21,515 nucleotides of DNA from Silene noctiflora (lineage: Eukaryota > Streptophyta > Magnoliopsida > Caryophyllales > Caryophyllaceae), in assembly GCA_009801015.1 (NCBI GenBank), contig VHZZ01012531.1, positions 10,607 to 32,121 on the forward strand. Direction: 5' to 3'. The position numbers and the translations under genes were made by a program. The notes beneath the pieces are model-generated. The model did not search any database. It was given only the letters and a program-made list of their open reading frames with translations, and was not told the origin of the DNA. Below, piece by piece: positions 1 through 9,304 of the stretch; the first letter of the stretch is position 1; every line of letters begins with the position of its first letter.

Positions 1-561
1 CCACAGATGGTTCAGAAGATGATAGAGCAAGTAAAGGTGATTAGGCAAAAGATGAAAGCGGCCCAAGATCGACAAAAGAGTTATGCAGACCTACACCACC
101 GTGACATAGAGTTTTAGGTTGGGGATAAGGTTCTTCTGAAAGTATCTCCAATGCGGGGGGTGATGATATTTGGGAAGAGAGGAAAGTTGAGCCAGGAGTT
201 TATAGGGCCTTATAAGATTTTGGATCGTGTGGGAGAGGTTGCTTATAGGTTAGCCTTGCCACCAACCTTGGATCGGGTGCATAATGTGTTTCATGTGTTA
301 CAGTTGCGGAAATATGTGAATGATCCTTCGCATGTGCTTGAGGTGGAAAACATAGAGTTGGATGAATCGGTGTCCTATCTTGAGGTCCCAAAGAAGATTC
401 TTGATCGCAAGTTTAGGAAGACTAGGTCTGGGGAGACGGTGTTGCTTAAGGTTCTCTGGTCTAATCATGAGGTGGAGGAAGCCACTTGGGAGGCGAAAGA
501 GGCTATGAGGAAGCGGTATCTGTCTCTTTTTGATCCGGTATGTGTGGTTACGGGGACGTAA
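1..561 (+). pseudogene. Ty3/gypsy pol C-terminus (integrase tail with chromodomain-like end), partial
   Basis: The frame starting at base 1 reads through to a TAA at 559-561 and is interrupted once, by TAG at 115-117. What remains is the end of a chromovirus-like integrase. First comes a basic helical stretch (QDRQKSYAD), then the [11 protein letters not shown] motif, then the GPY-type module ([21 protein letters not shown] and [13 protein letters not shown]). Last is a chromodomain-like tail around residues 125-165 ([22 protein letters not shown]). This end of integrase helps choose the insertion site. The 5' part of the element lies outside the window. The stop sits where the family has a polar residue just before VGDKV, so CAG to TAG is the simplest origin. 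The Del/Tekay-like lineage assignment is inferred from motifs only. Confidence 0.85.
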
Positions 562-573
562 CCATGTTTCTTT

Positions 574-588
574 TAGGGGGGTAGGATA
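574..588 (+). other. Polypurine tract candidate of the gypsy element
   Basis: An AGGGGGGTAGGA run lies 13-25 bases after the pol stop codon and just before the first plausible LTR TG dinucleotide. Its place and composition fit a plus-strand primer site. The exact edge with the LTR is uncertain by a few bases. Confidence 0.55.
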
Positions 589-818
589 TGATCGCATAAG
601 GTTTCGATCGGTGTGGTTTTCTGCTAGTTTGGTATAGTTAGTAGTTGTTCTGAGTCGGTTTGTGTTGTGGTTGGGGGTTTTTGTTTTGAGTTTTTGTTGC
701 ATTTTTGTGTCGTGGATAAGTTAGTATGTTTATTTTTATGTATGGATTGAACTTCAGGGACGAAGTTCCTTTTTAAGGAGGAAAGATTGTAATAATACGG
801 TTTTCTGTGATGTTGGGT

Positions 819-982
819 ACTCTATCGAGTTGGACTTACTCTGTTGAGTAAGTATGTGTGATTTAGTATCAGAGTCTGTCAGAAGGGTACTCGATCGAGT
901 ACGTAAAGAACTCGATCGATTAAGGGGCACTCGATTGAGTAAGTCACTTACTTGATCGAGTAAGTCACTTACTTGATCGAGT
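819..982. repeat. Seven copies of an ACTCGATCGAGT-type palindrome in the LTR U3
   Basis: Copies lie at 819-830, 838-849, 889-900, 910-921, 929-940, 950-961 and 971-982. The copy at 889-900 is a perfect 12-base palindrome and the others differ by one to three bases. The last two copies sit in a 21-base direct repeat that also contains the palindrome AGTAAGTCACTTACT. The block ends 54 bases before the TATA box, where an upstream activating region would be expected. A dyad-binding regulator or a DNA structural role is inferred, not shown. Confidence 0.85.
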
Positions 983-1035
983 AAGTTGGAACCGCGAGTT
1001 ATTTCAGTCGGGTTTTGTTAACAACGCGTGAATGA

Positions 1036-1043
1036 TATAAAAA
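1036..1043 (+). promoter_or_regulatory. LTR TATA box
   Basis: TATAAAAA in the context GATATAAAAAGC lies downstream of the palindrome array. It is followed by a CT-rich stretch typical of a transcript start, which makes it the likely U3 promoter of the gypsy LTR. Confidence 0.6.
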
Positions 1044-2179
1044 GCTTTCCGTCAGCTTCTTTTTCACTTTTACCTTTTTCTTAAAATCTNTCAAGAGANA
1101 ANGTAAGTTCATTGCCTTCATTTTCGCGTTGTTATCAAATCCAAGGGCTAGAGTCGTCGGAATTCAGAGTTCTTTACACCGTAGAGACCGTCATCTTGTG
1201 GGTAAGATCTTTGTACCGTTTTTATATTGTTTCGTTTGTTTTGGTTAAACCCTAGTTGGGTGATTTGGGGGTAATTGGGAGTATTGTTGATATTAGATTG
1301 TAATTGTATGATTATGTGATATAGGAGGTGATTTCGTAGAGGAGCGCTTTTGAGTCACTGAGTTGATTGCTTGTGGAGATTTGCTATTCAGGTAGGGTTT
1401 CCCTACTCGGTTATTGTTCACATGGTTGTAAGATGATTGTGGTTGATTTATATGTATCTATTGATGATTTGAGTGATAATGGTATTGGTGTTGTTTTTAA
1501 TTATTGGATGTGATGTCTATGGTTTGTGAGGCGCGCCCTCGGTTAAGTGGGGTCACTTGAGGGAGTAACTTCACGCCCTTGATTCGCCCTCTGTGGAACC
1601 CGTCACAGAAGGGGATGTGCACATTAAAGAACATGGGTTTACGCTCGGATTAGATGAGCGGGGATTTGGTGAGTACGGCTGCGGTCCCCCACCGTGTGGA
1701 ATACATGTTGTGTTTGTATTCTGGCAGAGCTACACACTTTAGTGTGTAGTCGGAGATGTGGTGTGATGATGGAGTGAAGTGATGTGTATGGTGTACCTTT
1801 TGTGTTTGGGTTGTATGTATTCAGTAACTGACCCCGTTTATATGCTTTGAAACCTGTGGTGATCCATTCGAGAATGGTGAGCAGTTATTGAGCAGGTATG
1901 AGTTGATGCGTAAGGGATAACTGGGTTGAGTCACCACATGATGCTTAGAAGAGTCTTCCGCAGTGTTCTGAGTTTTGTTTATCTTTAGTTGTTAGACCTT
2001 TTGGATCAGTTGTATCTTTTGTTAGACAGTTGGTTTGGTTGTAAACAGTTTAACTTATTTATTTAAATACGTTTCTTTATGGTCTATTTGATATGCATTG
2101 CNTCGGGTAACCGAGATGGTAACACTTCTATGCCTAAGGTGGCCTTGGTAAGGCATCTTGGTGTATGGGGGTGTTACAT

Positions 2180-2632
2180 TTCCTATCATTCTCAATATAG
2201 CCAACATAACTTAATTGTATTTTCGGATTAAGTAAAGCACCATACTTATCCCCTGCGTTCATTTTAAGCTCTTACTTCGAACATTTATTCCTTTGCGCAA
2301 TTTCTATTTCGAGCTACGTTCTGGGTTTGATTTCATCCTAAAAAAGGTGAATACGTAGGCAATCCTTCACTGGATACAACCCGAAAATTATTTTAAATCG
2401 AAATGTGCAAATAGAAGGACTAGTGCTTTAGCGCTTGAAATTCGAAAGAATAAATAAAGGGAAAAGACTAGAGTTTCTTAACTAAGTAAACTGTTTATTC
2501 ATTATTTAGTAATATGCCAAATAATACAAATGCTAAAATTAAATACTAAACTAGGATTCTAAAAATCCCGCTCTTTTATTATGACAATAATAATAATAAT
2601 AAATAATACTAATATAAAGACTAAGGCTATCC
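2180..2632. other. Internal retroelement sequence, 3' flank of the antisense gene
   Basis: No open frame is supported here. On the minus strand it follows the stop codon of the DUF7745-like gene and would be its 3' untranslated region, with an AATAAA-like CATAATAAAAG near 2577. On the plus strand it carries GGTGAATACGTAGGCAATCC near 2346. This is a phrase I associate with dispersed plant retroelement sequence, but I cannot place it securely in one family. It begins exactly where the gypsy LTR ends. Confidence 0.45.
2586..2600. repeat. Short (AAT)n microsatellite
   Basis: Five AAT units run in tandem and are followed by imperfect AAT-rich sequence to about 2608. Confidence 0.8.
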
Positions 2633-3544
2633 TTATTCATCCATCTTCCCCTTGCCTTCGTCCTTTTTGTCATACTTTTTGTGTCGGCCTTGAGGAGGAC
2701 ACTCTTGCGTTATCTCTGACCTAATCACTAAGGGTCTCTCTCGTGGTCTAGTCTTCTCATTTCTATCCACCGCCATCTTCTCAGTAGGAGGAGCTCTCTT
2801 TGCCTTCTTCTTCGGACGGACAACTCGGAACCCGGCTTCCTCTTCCTCTTCGGTCAGATATTTCTGGTTCTCCATCGCAACATCGTGAACCTTGTAATCA
2901 ATGGGCTCATGCTTCCTCAATTTCGTGCGCTCTTCTGAAGTTCTAGATTTGACCCATTTCAAGTAAGAGTCGGATACCCACAGTGAACCTACAGGAGTAG
3001 GTATGTACCAAATGTTCCTTTGGGCCCAACGAAGTGCCCACTCGTGACAAGAGTCGGAGATATGTGCCAAGGCTATCTGCTTGATGTGTCCAAACTATGT
3101 ATGATTTAACCCCCTATTTTAGCTCGGTTTTATATGATTATTGCACTTTTATTAGTGTATTTGTGAGCTAATTCCGTGTTCTAGGTATTTTGCTTGTGTT
3201 TATTATATTTTGTAGGAAATAAATCATTCGGTAACTTTTTCCCGTCAAATGTGCAAACACCGAGGTTCACGAGGCTAAGTAAAAACAAGGCTTGATCATG
3301 ACAAGAACATTTGGAGGAAAATCTTTGGATTTATGTCCAAATGTAGAAAAAGGCCCAAATGCAAGAATGATGGTGAGCAAATGTAGCAAATGTAAAGAAA
3401 TGAAGCCCATAAGAAGATTGGAAGTTAAGGCTTAGGATTCCTCAAAATCCGTTTAACCGGAGAATTAAGGTGAGTTAATACGGATTTCTCGGACTCCGTA
3501 TTAACTTAATGATAGGCTTTATGAGGAAAATTGGAGTCCCACGA

Positions 3545-3576
3545 TCCCGATCGGGGCTGGGTGTCCCCGATCGGGG
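3545..3576. repeat. Two CCCCGATCGGGG-type palindromes upstream of the LTR TATA box
   Basis: TCCCGATCGGGG at 3545-3556 and the perfect palindrome CCCCGATCGGGG at 3565-3576 lie 42 bases before the TATA box. Both share the CGATCG core seen in the gypsy LTR at 819-982. Confidence 0.85.
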
Positions 3577-3617
3577 TTGTCCTTATGTGGAATGTTTATG
3601 TTTCACTTCTCACCCCC

Positions 3618-3625
3618 TATATAAA
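3618..3625 (+). promoter_or_regulatory. TATA box of the solo LTR
   Basis: TATATAAA in the context CCCCCTATATAAAGGGGG is a canonical plant TATA box and sets the orientation of this LTR as plus. Confidence 0.7.
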
Positions 3626-5740
3626 GGGGGTTTAATCCGACACTTAGGAGCATATTTTACATCTTATATCAATCTTTCATACTCTTCTTATACATTTAGT
3701 TTTCAGAAATATTGTTCTTAGTTTTCATTTGTATTCACAAAAATTTCTTTAAGTTATCTTTCAAGTTATATTACAAGTTAATTTGGTTATTGTTATTCTT
3801 CATTCTCAAGTTCATTTCCTTATTACGGTAATTCTTTGTTATTGCATTTTCATTTGTCATTTCATCAGTAGTCGTAATCATTATTTAGTTGATCGTTACT
3901 AGCATTTCACACCATAGTAGTTCATTTCATGTTTATGTTAAAGTTATTTTCATTATAGCAATTCTCTAGCATTTTCATTTACATTTCTCAAACATTAGCT
4001 ATTACTATTACATTTGCATTTTATCATTAGTCATCCCTTTTATTCATGTTAATTAGCATTATTTATCTTTCTAATTATCCTTTTAGTTATTACATTATTA
4101 TCATCATGTTTATATTAATTATTTAAATCATTATTAGTTTAACTTTCAACATGAGTGAGTAGTCCTTTTAGTCTAGGGATTAGAGGAGCCATGCATTATT
4201 ATTATTTATAAATGTTGAACTAGAATGTCATAATATTTCATATTTGTTTCTATCACATGCTTGCATTGTATTGTTAGTCTTTGATTATTGATCACAATCC
4301 TAGCTTAACATGATCTTTATTTTCATGCATGTGTGACCCAATTCCCCTAGACTCTTTTATTATTATTGTTAATTCATTATTTTTATTATTGTTCAAATCT
4401 CCAAACCTTCAAACCAAAAAGATAAACCGACCTAGATAGAATTATATTCATAGCATTTCATAAAGCAGCTCCCGTCTCCTTTTGTTCGACCCCTATCTTA
4501 CTACATTCATTTGTTAGCCAAGTTTAGGGTATTTTTGTTAGGTGTGCGATAGCCTATCACTGTGGTACGGTATCAAGCTTCGGGATCTTTTGCCTCAAGC
4601 CAACTTGTCTCAAGAGCCTTTCCAGGAATATGTTGACCATGAACTCTAAGCCTGGAATGCGAATCGAACGCGTAGGGTCATGGCTCGATACACCTGTCAA
4701 AGCTTTTAGATGCCACCATGGGACGATCCATATAATAAGAGGCCCACCTTCACTCCTTAGTTTGTTTTCCCAATAATTACTGACTCGAGTGAAATCTACC
4801 ATTGCATGTATAACCTTGTCCTCATCGAAATTGATCGCGAGCGGTATCCAAATACGTCAAATGGGGGCTCGATCAATCGAAGCCTTTCCATGGAACAAAT
4901 ATTCAAAAAAAAAAAGTGTTAGCCTATCATCTGTGACACAGGCAAAAAGAAAAAAACAAAAAAAAAACAAAAAAAAAGAAAGAAAAACGGCCAAAAAAAA
5001 TCGTTTTACCTGTAAGATGATAGGACTCCCCATATAAGGTAGTTCATGGTTCGCCTTTCTATTGTCCAAACCAAGGATGGTCTCTCCTAATATCAAGCAA
5101 GTTGGGCTCTTGTGTAGCTCCATTTGCTCAATTATTCCAAGGAAGCGAGGGTCTCCCCTCATCTCGGCATCAACATGGCCCTCCAAGACGAAGCAATGTA
5201 AAAAGCAAAACCCAAATGTTCTGCGCCTCGCAGCATATGAAATAGTAGGGTCCTCTATGTCTATAAATTGATCTACCAAATCAAACATTCTTACACCTTT
5301 AAGGATAACGAGACAGTCTACCTCGACTTTGGTCAATCCTAGGAGGTCCCTAAATTTCTTATTATACCCTTGGGAACTCGGGGGCAATATTTGAATATTT
5401 TCTACATCCCATTCTCCAACCGCTGCAAAATCCTCTGGAAAAGGGCAAATTTCGCCTCCAGGAAAGGCAAACACATGAAATTCAAGGTTCCAGTATTCAA
5501 GACAAGCATTTAGGAAGGGTCTTGCCACTTTCACTTGCTTAAAACTAATGATCGATCCAATGTTGAAAGCGGCCATGTCATGTTTCTCCACATTTAAAAA
5601 TTCATTCGTCCACTCCTTGAGTCGGGATTCAAAGGCATCCATTTTTATGAAAATATTTTCTAGAGTTTATTTGATGTGAGAGATAGACTACGAAATTAAA
5701 GAAGAGAGAATCGTGAGAATAGAAGCTTACCCGAGGCCTT

Positions 5741-5750
5741 TATTTATAAT
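5741..5750 (-). promoter_or_regulatory. TATA-box candidate for the antisense DUF7745-like gene
   Basis: On the minus strand ATTATAAATAAAGGCC precedes the ATG at 5642 by about 100 bases. The leader between them is A- and CT-rich (CTCTCTTC) and lacks an ATG ahead of the start, apart from weak AT-rich sequence. This suggests the antisense gene has, or had, its own promoter inside the element. Confidence 0.45.
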
Positions 5751-5759
5751 ATTCGGCCT

Positions 5760-6650
5760 TTCCTAATTCTGCTCAGGAAGAGACAGGCAACATAGAAGAC
5801 GCAATGAGTGATGCGCCTTCAGGAAGGATCGCAGCTCTTGTTGCGCCTCATCCTGTGGCCTACTTTTTGCAATTTTGCGCGGAAGACTTTCCAAATCTCG
5901 TTTTGGTTATTATTTCCTATTCCGATAGGGACCTAAATATTATATTTCGAAATTTTAGTATCCTTACTAATTTCGGGCTCCTATTTTAATTCGAACTTCT
6001 GTTTCGAGACGGGTTTGCATTTCGAGGCGACATCATCCCGTCCTTCCATCACACTTACCCATTTCATTTTTTTTTTCTTTTATAAGGAAGCACTCCTAAC
6101 TCAGTCACGTAATCGAGTCTTTTATAGCACCCCACACCATAAAAATCTTCTTTTTCATTTTCGAGTCATTTTCACTCATTTCTGGGCAATTTTCAACTTA
6201 ACCATTTCTTTTTTCTTTTATTTTTAGGGGGAAGCACTCCCGTCCTTTGGTCATACATCATATCACTGTCCACTCACTTTTGGACACTTTTTTGCACTTT
6301 CGGCATTTTTTTTTTCTTTTTTACAAAATTCTCGTTATGACTTGATCGAGTTCTCATTTTTAGGCCTTTTTTTCTTATTTTCATTTCTTTCAAGATGTAT
6401 AATTGCGTGTGTTTATTTATTCCTATTTGGCTCGCATTTTCTATATAAATTTCGGCAGCATAATGACGTAAGTGGTCAATATGCTAAACCTGTTTCCAAG
6501 CTAAACTGCAGGTACGAGTTTCAGCATTTACACTTAACAACGGCAAAAGGCACGCATTCCTTCATGGCAAACGTAAAATATGTACAATATTCGAGCTCAT
6601 GCTCGAGAGCAAAAAAATGAAATCAAATGTAAAGTGTACAAAACATGAGA
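5760..6650. other. Internal element sequence between the two antisense genes
   Basis: No coding region is supported. From 5770 to 5900 the plus strand has GCGCCT-rich phrases (GATGCGCCTTCAGGAAGG and TTGCGCCTCATCCTG). They resemble the sequence at 9030-9110, 10010-10060 and 10390-10470 in the Tat-like LTR, so this may be a diverged LTR-derived or dispersed block. From 6060 to 6420 it is T-rich, with two diverged copies of a GGAAGCACTCC phrase (about 6086 and 6230). Open frames here are low-complexity and not convincing. Confidence 0.4.
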
Positions 6651-8184
6651 CTAGTCGCGACGTCGCTCAGCTAGACGCCTCCTAAGGTCGTCGACTCGCG
6701 CCTCCAGAATGGCAATGTTGGCGTCTCAAGCCTCCAACTCCCCCTCCAAGTGGGCCATCTCCTCGCGTGACCGCTCCAGTTCGCGTTCTAGCTCACGCTA
6801 GCACTGAAATATAAAAGAATGAATAATGATCGATCAGTACAAATGCAAAGATAAGCTTCTACGAAATTCAAATTTCTACTAAAGGAAGGAAAGGTTCATA
6901 TCTATCCTCCGGAGCCACCTGAGAGTGCCTCAACAGCTGTCGCTCGGAGCCGGTTGGCCATCCTCCACAGCTCCGCGTGCCTTGACGACTTCACCTTCAT
7001 TTCAAACCAAATGAATTTATATTTCATGTTCCTACATGCTATCAGAGAAGGATAAACGAGTCTAAAGTTGGAGGCTTACCCTCCTCACAACGTGTTTCCA
7101 CTCGTCAAGACCGTCCTCCGTCACTGACTCGGGAAAAAATGGGACCTCCATGGACTACGTCACATCGGCCGGCCCCACGTACTTCAAAGTCTCAGGGTAA
7201 GCTGGGGGATCGACACCTGCCACGTCGATCTCCTGTCAAATTCAAAATGGTTATTTCTAGCATCATTTTGCAAGGAAAGTCTTTATTTCAAAACGAAAAG
7301 AGAAAAAATGCTCACCACGATCGGCCAGTACGCCAGTCTCCTTATCACAAACTCTGAGTACTCCAAGTCAGGGAGAAGGAGGACATCACCACTAGCCCCA
7401 GCCAAGTCAGTAGCACACTCAGCCTTAGAAGGCACCCTAAACATCGTCCGTGGAGGATCAATGGGGATAGTGAAAGTGTCACGGAGGCACTGCCTAGCCA
7501 GGAGCTCACCCAAGTACCAAGCAGGCCCCATGGGCGTCGTAAGAAGTAGCCTACTCGAGCTCCTAGGCCTAAGAACGTCAGCCATGAAGGTTGGTGCACC
7601 CGTGTAATCCTCCCAGGGTCTTGGCGTCCACTAAAGTATCATTACAAGGGTCATTTTTCACGTCTCATTCATATACATAAGTTTCTCAAGTTCAAGAGCT
7701 AAACAATCTTTAGTTTTGGAAAAGATATTCTAAAAATTTAAGCAAATGAAAATTGGAAGAAATAAAAGATGGTTCTTACCTCTAGGATGAGTCCCAGACC
7801 AACAGTAGCAAGAGAGGTCTCTCTCTCGATCAGCTCAGGACGCACCATGGCCCTCATGTACTGGGTGAGGTCCGAAAAGCTAGGAGTGACCAAGTCCAGA
7901 CAACCTAGGCCACTCAATTTAGCAAGGAAGGGAAGAAGCTTCGTCGACAGCCTCTCCCCCTTGTCTCCGAAGTAGATTGAAGACAAGAACCAAAAGAGAC
8001 AAATTCAGGCTCGCTGCTCAGCTGTACACGGCGGAGGAGACACCAAGTTGCTCCCCTCAGTCAACTGCACTCTAGCTAGAGTCTTACCGTCAAAGTAATC
8101 CTTGACGTAAGAACTCGGAACCAAGCCAGGTACCCTAGCCGCGACCCTAGGCAGGTTCCAGCCAATCAACCCCCTTAGCAGTTT
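6651..8184 (-). pseudogene. Plant mobile domain (aminotransferase-like) gene, decayed, at least five exons
   Basis: On the minus strand five segments join in phase or nearly so. Exon 1 (about 8184-7780) has WNLPRVAARVPG, SPPPCTAEQRA, IYFGDKGERLS and MRAMVRPELIER, then a GAG/GTAAGA donor. Exon 2 (7630-7316) has TPRPWEDYTGAPTF, LLLTTPMGPAWYLGELLARQ and IDPPRTMFRVPS. Exon 3 (7232-7080) has PPAYPETLKYVGPADV. Exon 4 (6994 to about 6903) is basic (KSSRHAELWRMANRLRA). Exon 5 (6803-6651) is a charged heptad-like helix, probably a coiled coil, ending in ERRRD. Order and motifs fit the plant mobile domain family. In-frame stops occur at 8007-8005 (TGA), 7157-7155 (TAG), 6800-6798 (TAG, perhaps outside the exon) and 6728-6726 (TGA). 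The splice between exons 4 and 5 lacks a good donor. No upstream exon or start codon was recognised. Confidence 0.7.
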
Positions 8185-8639
8185 CTACCGACGTTCTGCT
8201 ACCCCCCAACATTTTCTACCGACATTCTACTACTCTCAAATTCTTCCCGAATTCGCTTGAGACCAACGCAAGCTAATTCTCTCCGTTGTGGTTCTCACAA
8301 AGTCCTCTTTTTGCTTCTTCCAGTGGTTCTCAGAAAGTCCTGCGACCTGCCAAGCTTCCTCAATCATATTTATTGTTGCACTATCATTCCCCACGGAGTT
8401 CCAATTTGCCCTTAAGAGGTCTCAGGTATGACTTCTTCTTATGGCTGGCGAGCTTTCCCACGTAGTCTAACGGACTTTAAAAGACCCTCCCCGGAAGTCG
8501 AACGACTATAAACTGTTCCCGACGAGAGGTCCTTGGCTCAGTCCCCTTGAGCCGCCTCGCGTCGCCATAGTCTTCAAGTTGTAATATTTGATTGACCTGA
8601 GGGCTATATTTTGACTTTTGCCTTGTCCATGCCTCAGTC
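8185..8639. other. 3' internal region of the Tat-like element, non-coding
   Basis: No coding frame is supported. Two near copies of TTTCTACCGACGTTCTGCTA lie at about 8187 and 8212, and two diverged copies of GGTTCTCANAAAGTCCT at about 8289 and 8324. The part from 8470 onward (GGAAGTCGAACGAC, then CCTTGGCTCAGTCCCCTTGA) runs straight into the polypurine tract, so it is read as the untranslated end of the element. Confidence 0.45.
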
Positions 8640-8652
8640 AAAGTGGGGGCTC
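8640..8652 (+). other. Polypurine tract of the Tat/Retand-like element
   Basis: AAAGTGGGGGCT, preceded by CCTCAGTC and followed by CATAGATACCTTGTTTCTGC, is the usual form of the junction between internal sequence and LTR in Ogre/Tat-type elements. The expected LTR-initial TG appears altered. It places the start of a plus-oriented LTR at about 8653. Confidence 0.65.
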
Positions 8653-9304
8653 CATAGATACCTTGTTTCTGCACCTCTCATTAAACACCCGGTGATGATT
8701 GAACCGCATATTTTATATCCATAGCAATTTTATAATCTTTCGTAAATTCGTCGACAACTTGTAGCTCAAATAGTCGTGTCAACCTCTTGTCTGTCATCTG
8801 CGTGTCGATACGGTCATCTTGGCACTAATAGAGTACATATGGAGTCCGGGTCGAAAACCGTCCATTTTCCAATACCGTCTTACAACCGAGTCGGAATATT
8901 CTAGAGTTTTCCTAAATATTATTTTATTATCTTAAAATCTCAAAAATATCTCGCCTTGCAGAATAAGGAAACCTACAACTTCCCTAATTCCTAATTTAAA
9001 CCGCGGAAATCTTTCTTACTGAAGAGGGAAAGCCTCAGGAGAGGATACAGGGGCTACTGAGCCTCTTGGAAAGGTCGCAGTCCCTACTGCGTCTCTTCTT
9101 GGGCTGGTTTTCGTCAGTTTCTAAAATATTTCCGGATTCTTTCCAAGTCTTAATTTAATCAATTTCATCCTTTTTCAAGGGTATCTTTCGAATCAACATC
9201 GAGTCGAGCAACCACTAAACGACAATTTAGTTAATGTCGCTTCATAAACATGTAAGTCTGAGGGTGTAAAATCCCAATTTGTATTTTATATCCTGTTTTT
9301 ATAA

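Larger units (their letters stand above)
589..2179 (+). mobile_element. 3' LTR of the Ty3/gypsy element
   Basis: This stretch of about 1.6 kb follows the polypurine tract and ends in GGGTGTTACA at 2170-2179, a typical LTR terminus ending in CA. Downstream sequence has no primer binding site, so this is the right-hand end of the element. It contains a repeated palindromic dodecamer (819-982), a TATA box (1036-1043), a pyrimidine-rich leader after it, and a GC-rich block (about 1530-1700) with several short complementary stretches. The last 80 bases are homologous, on the opposite strand, to 21116-21195. Four ambiguous bases (1090, 1099, 1102, 2102) lie in it. The left edge is placed on the first TG after the purine tract and could be off by several bases. 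Confidence 0.7.
3082..4559 (+). mobile_element. Solo LTR (gypsy-like) inserted in the DUF7745-like gene
   Basis: About 1.48 kb of AT-rich DNA separates two coding pieces of the antisense gene. It ends in GCGATAGCCTATCA, where the minus-strand reading frame breaks exactly. It has a TATA box (3618-3625), a pair of GATC-centred palindromes upstream of it, a leader-like stretch, and a 3' part with TTTGTTCGACCCC, a phrase seen near the ends of Athila/Tat-type LTRs. No gag, pol or primer site is present. The left edge lies between 3082 and 3089. The best target-duplication candidate is imperfect (ATGTG at 3084-3088 against CTGTG at 4560-4564). Family is uncertain. Confidence 0.6.
2633..5642 (-). 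pseudogene. DUF7745-like (plant mobile domain related) gene, split by an LTR and carrying a nonsense codon
   Basis: Read on the minus strand, exon 1 runs from the ATG at 5642 to 5010 (211 codons) and ends in CAG before a GTAAAA donor. Its features include FLNACLEYWN, FHVFAFPGGEICPFPEDFAA, LLGLTKVEVD, a basic ARRRTFGFC segment and LILGETILGL. These match in order the plant proteins grouped as DUF7745, whose function is unknown. A poly-T intron follows, ending near CACAG at about 4935. Exon 2 (about 4934-4560) has RIWIPLAI, WIVPWWHLKAL and LERLLRQVGLRQKIP. It has an in-frame TGA at 4859-4857 and probably a phase problem at an 11-T run. A solo LTR then interrupts the frame. Exon 3 (about 3079-2633) gives CHEWALRWAQ, SDSYLKWVKSRT and a lysine-rich tail. 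The frame across the LTR is not certain. The gene lies antisense to the enclosing Tat-like element. Confidence 0.72.

Noticed and set aside
298-702. 134-codon minus-strand frame
   Set aside because: Shadow of the gypsy integrase tail and LTR start; the plus strand has clear integrase motifs.
819-982. CRISPR-like regular repeat
   Set aside because: The units are 12-base palindromes with uneven spacing and no unique spacers of constant size, in a plant LTR; a promoter-region repeat explains them.
3509-3721. 70-codon plus frame
   Set aside because: Lies across the palindromes and TATA box of the solo LTR and has no family features.
4789-5037. Plus-strand lysine-rich frame of 82 codons
   Set aside because: It is the inverse of the poly-T intron and exon edges of the antisense gene; low complexity.
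7308-7607. Plus-strand 99-codon frame
   Set aside because: Shadow of exon 2 of the antisense plant mobile domain gene, which has family motifs on the other strand.
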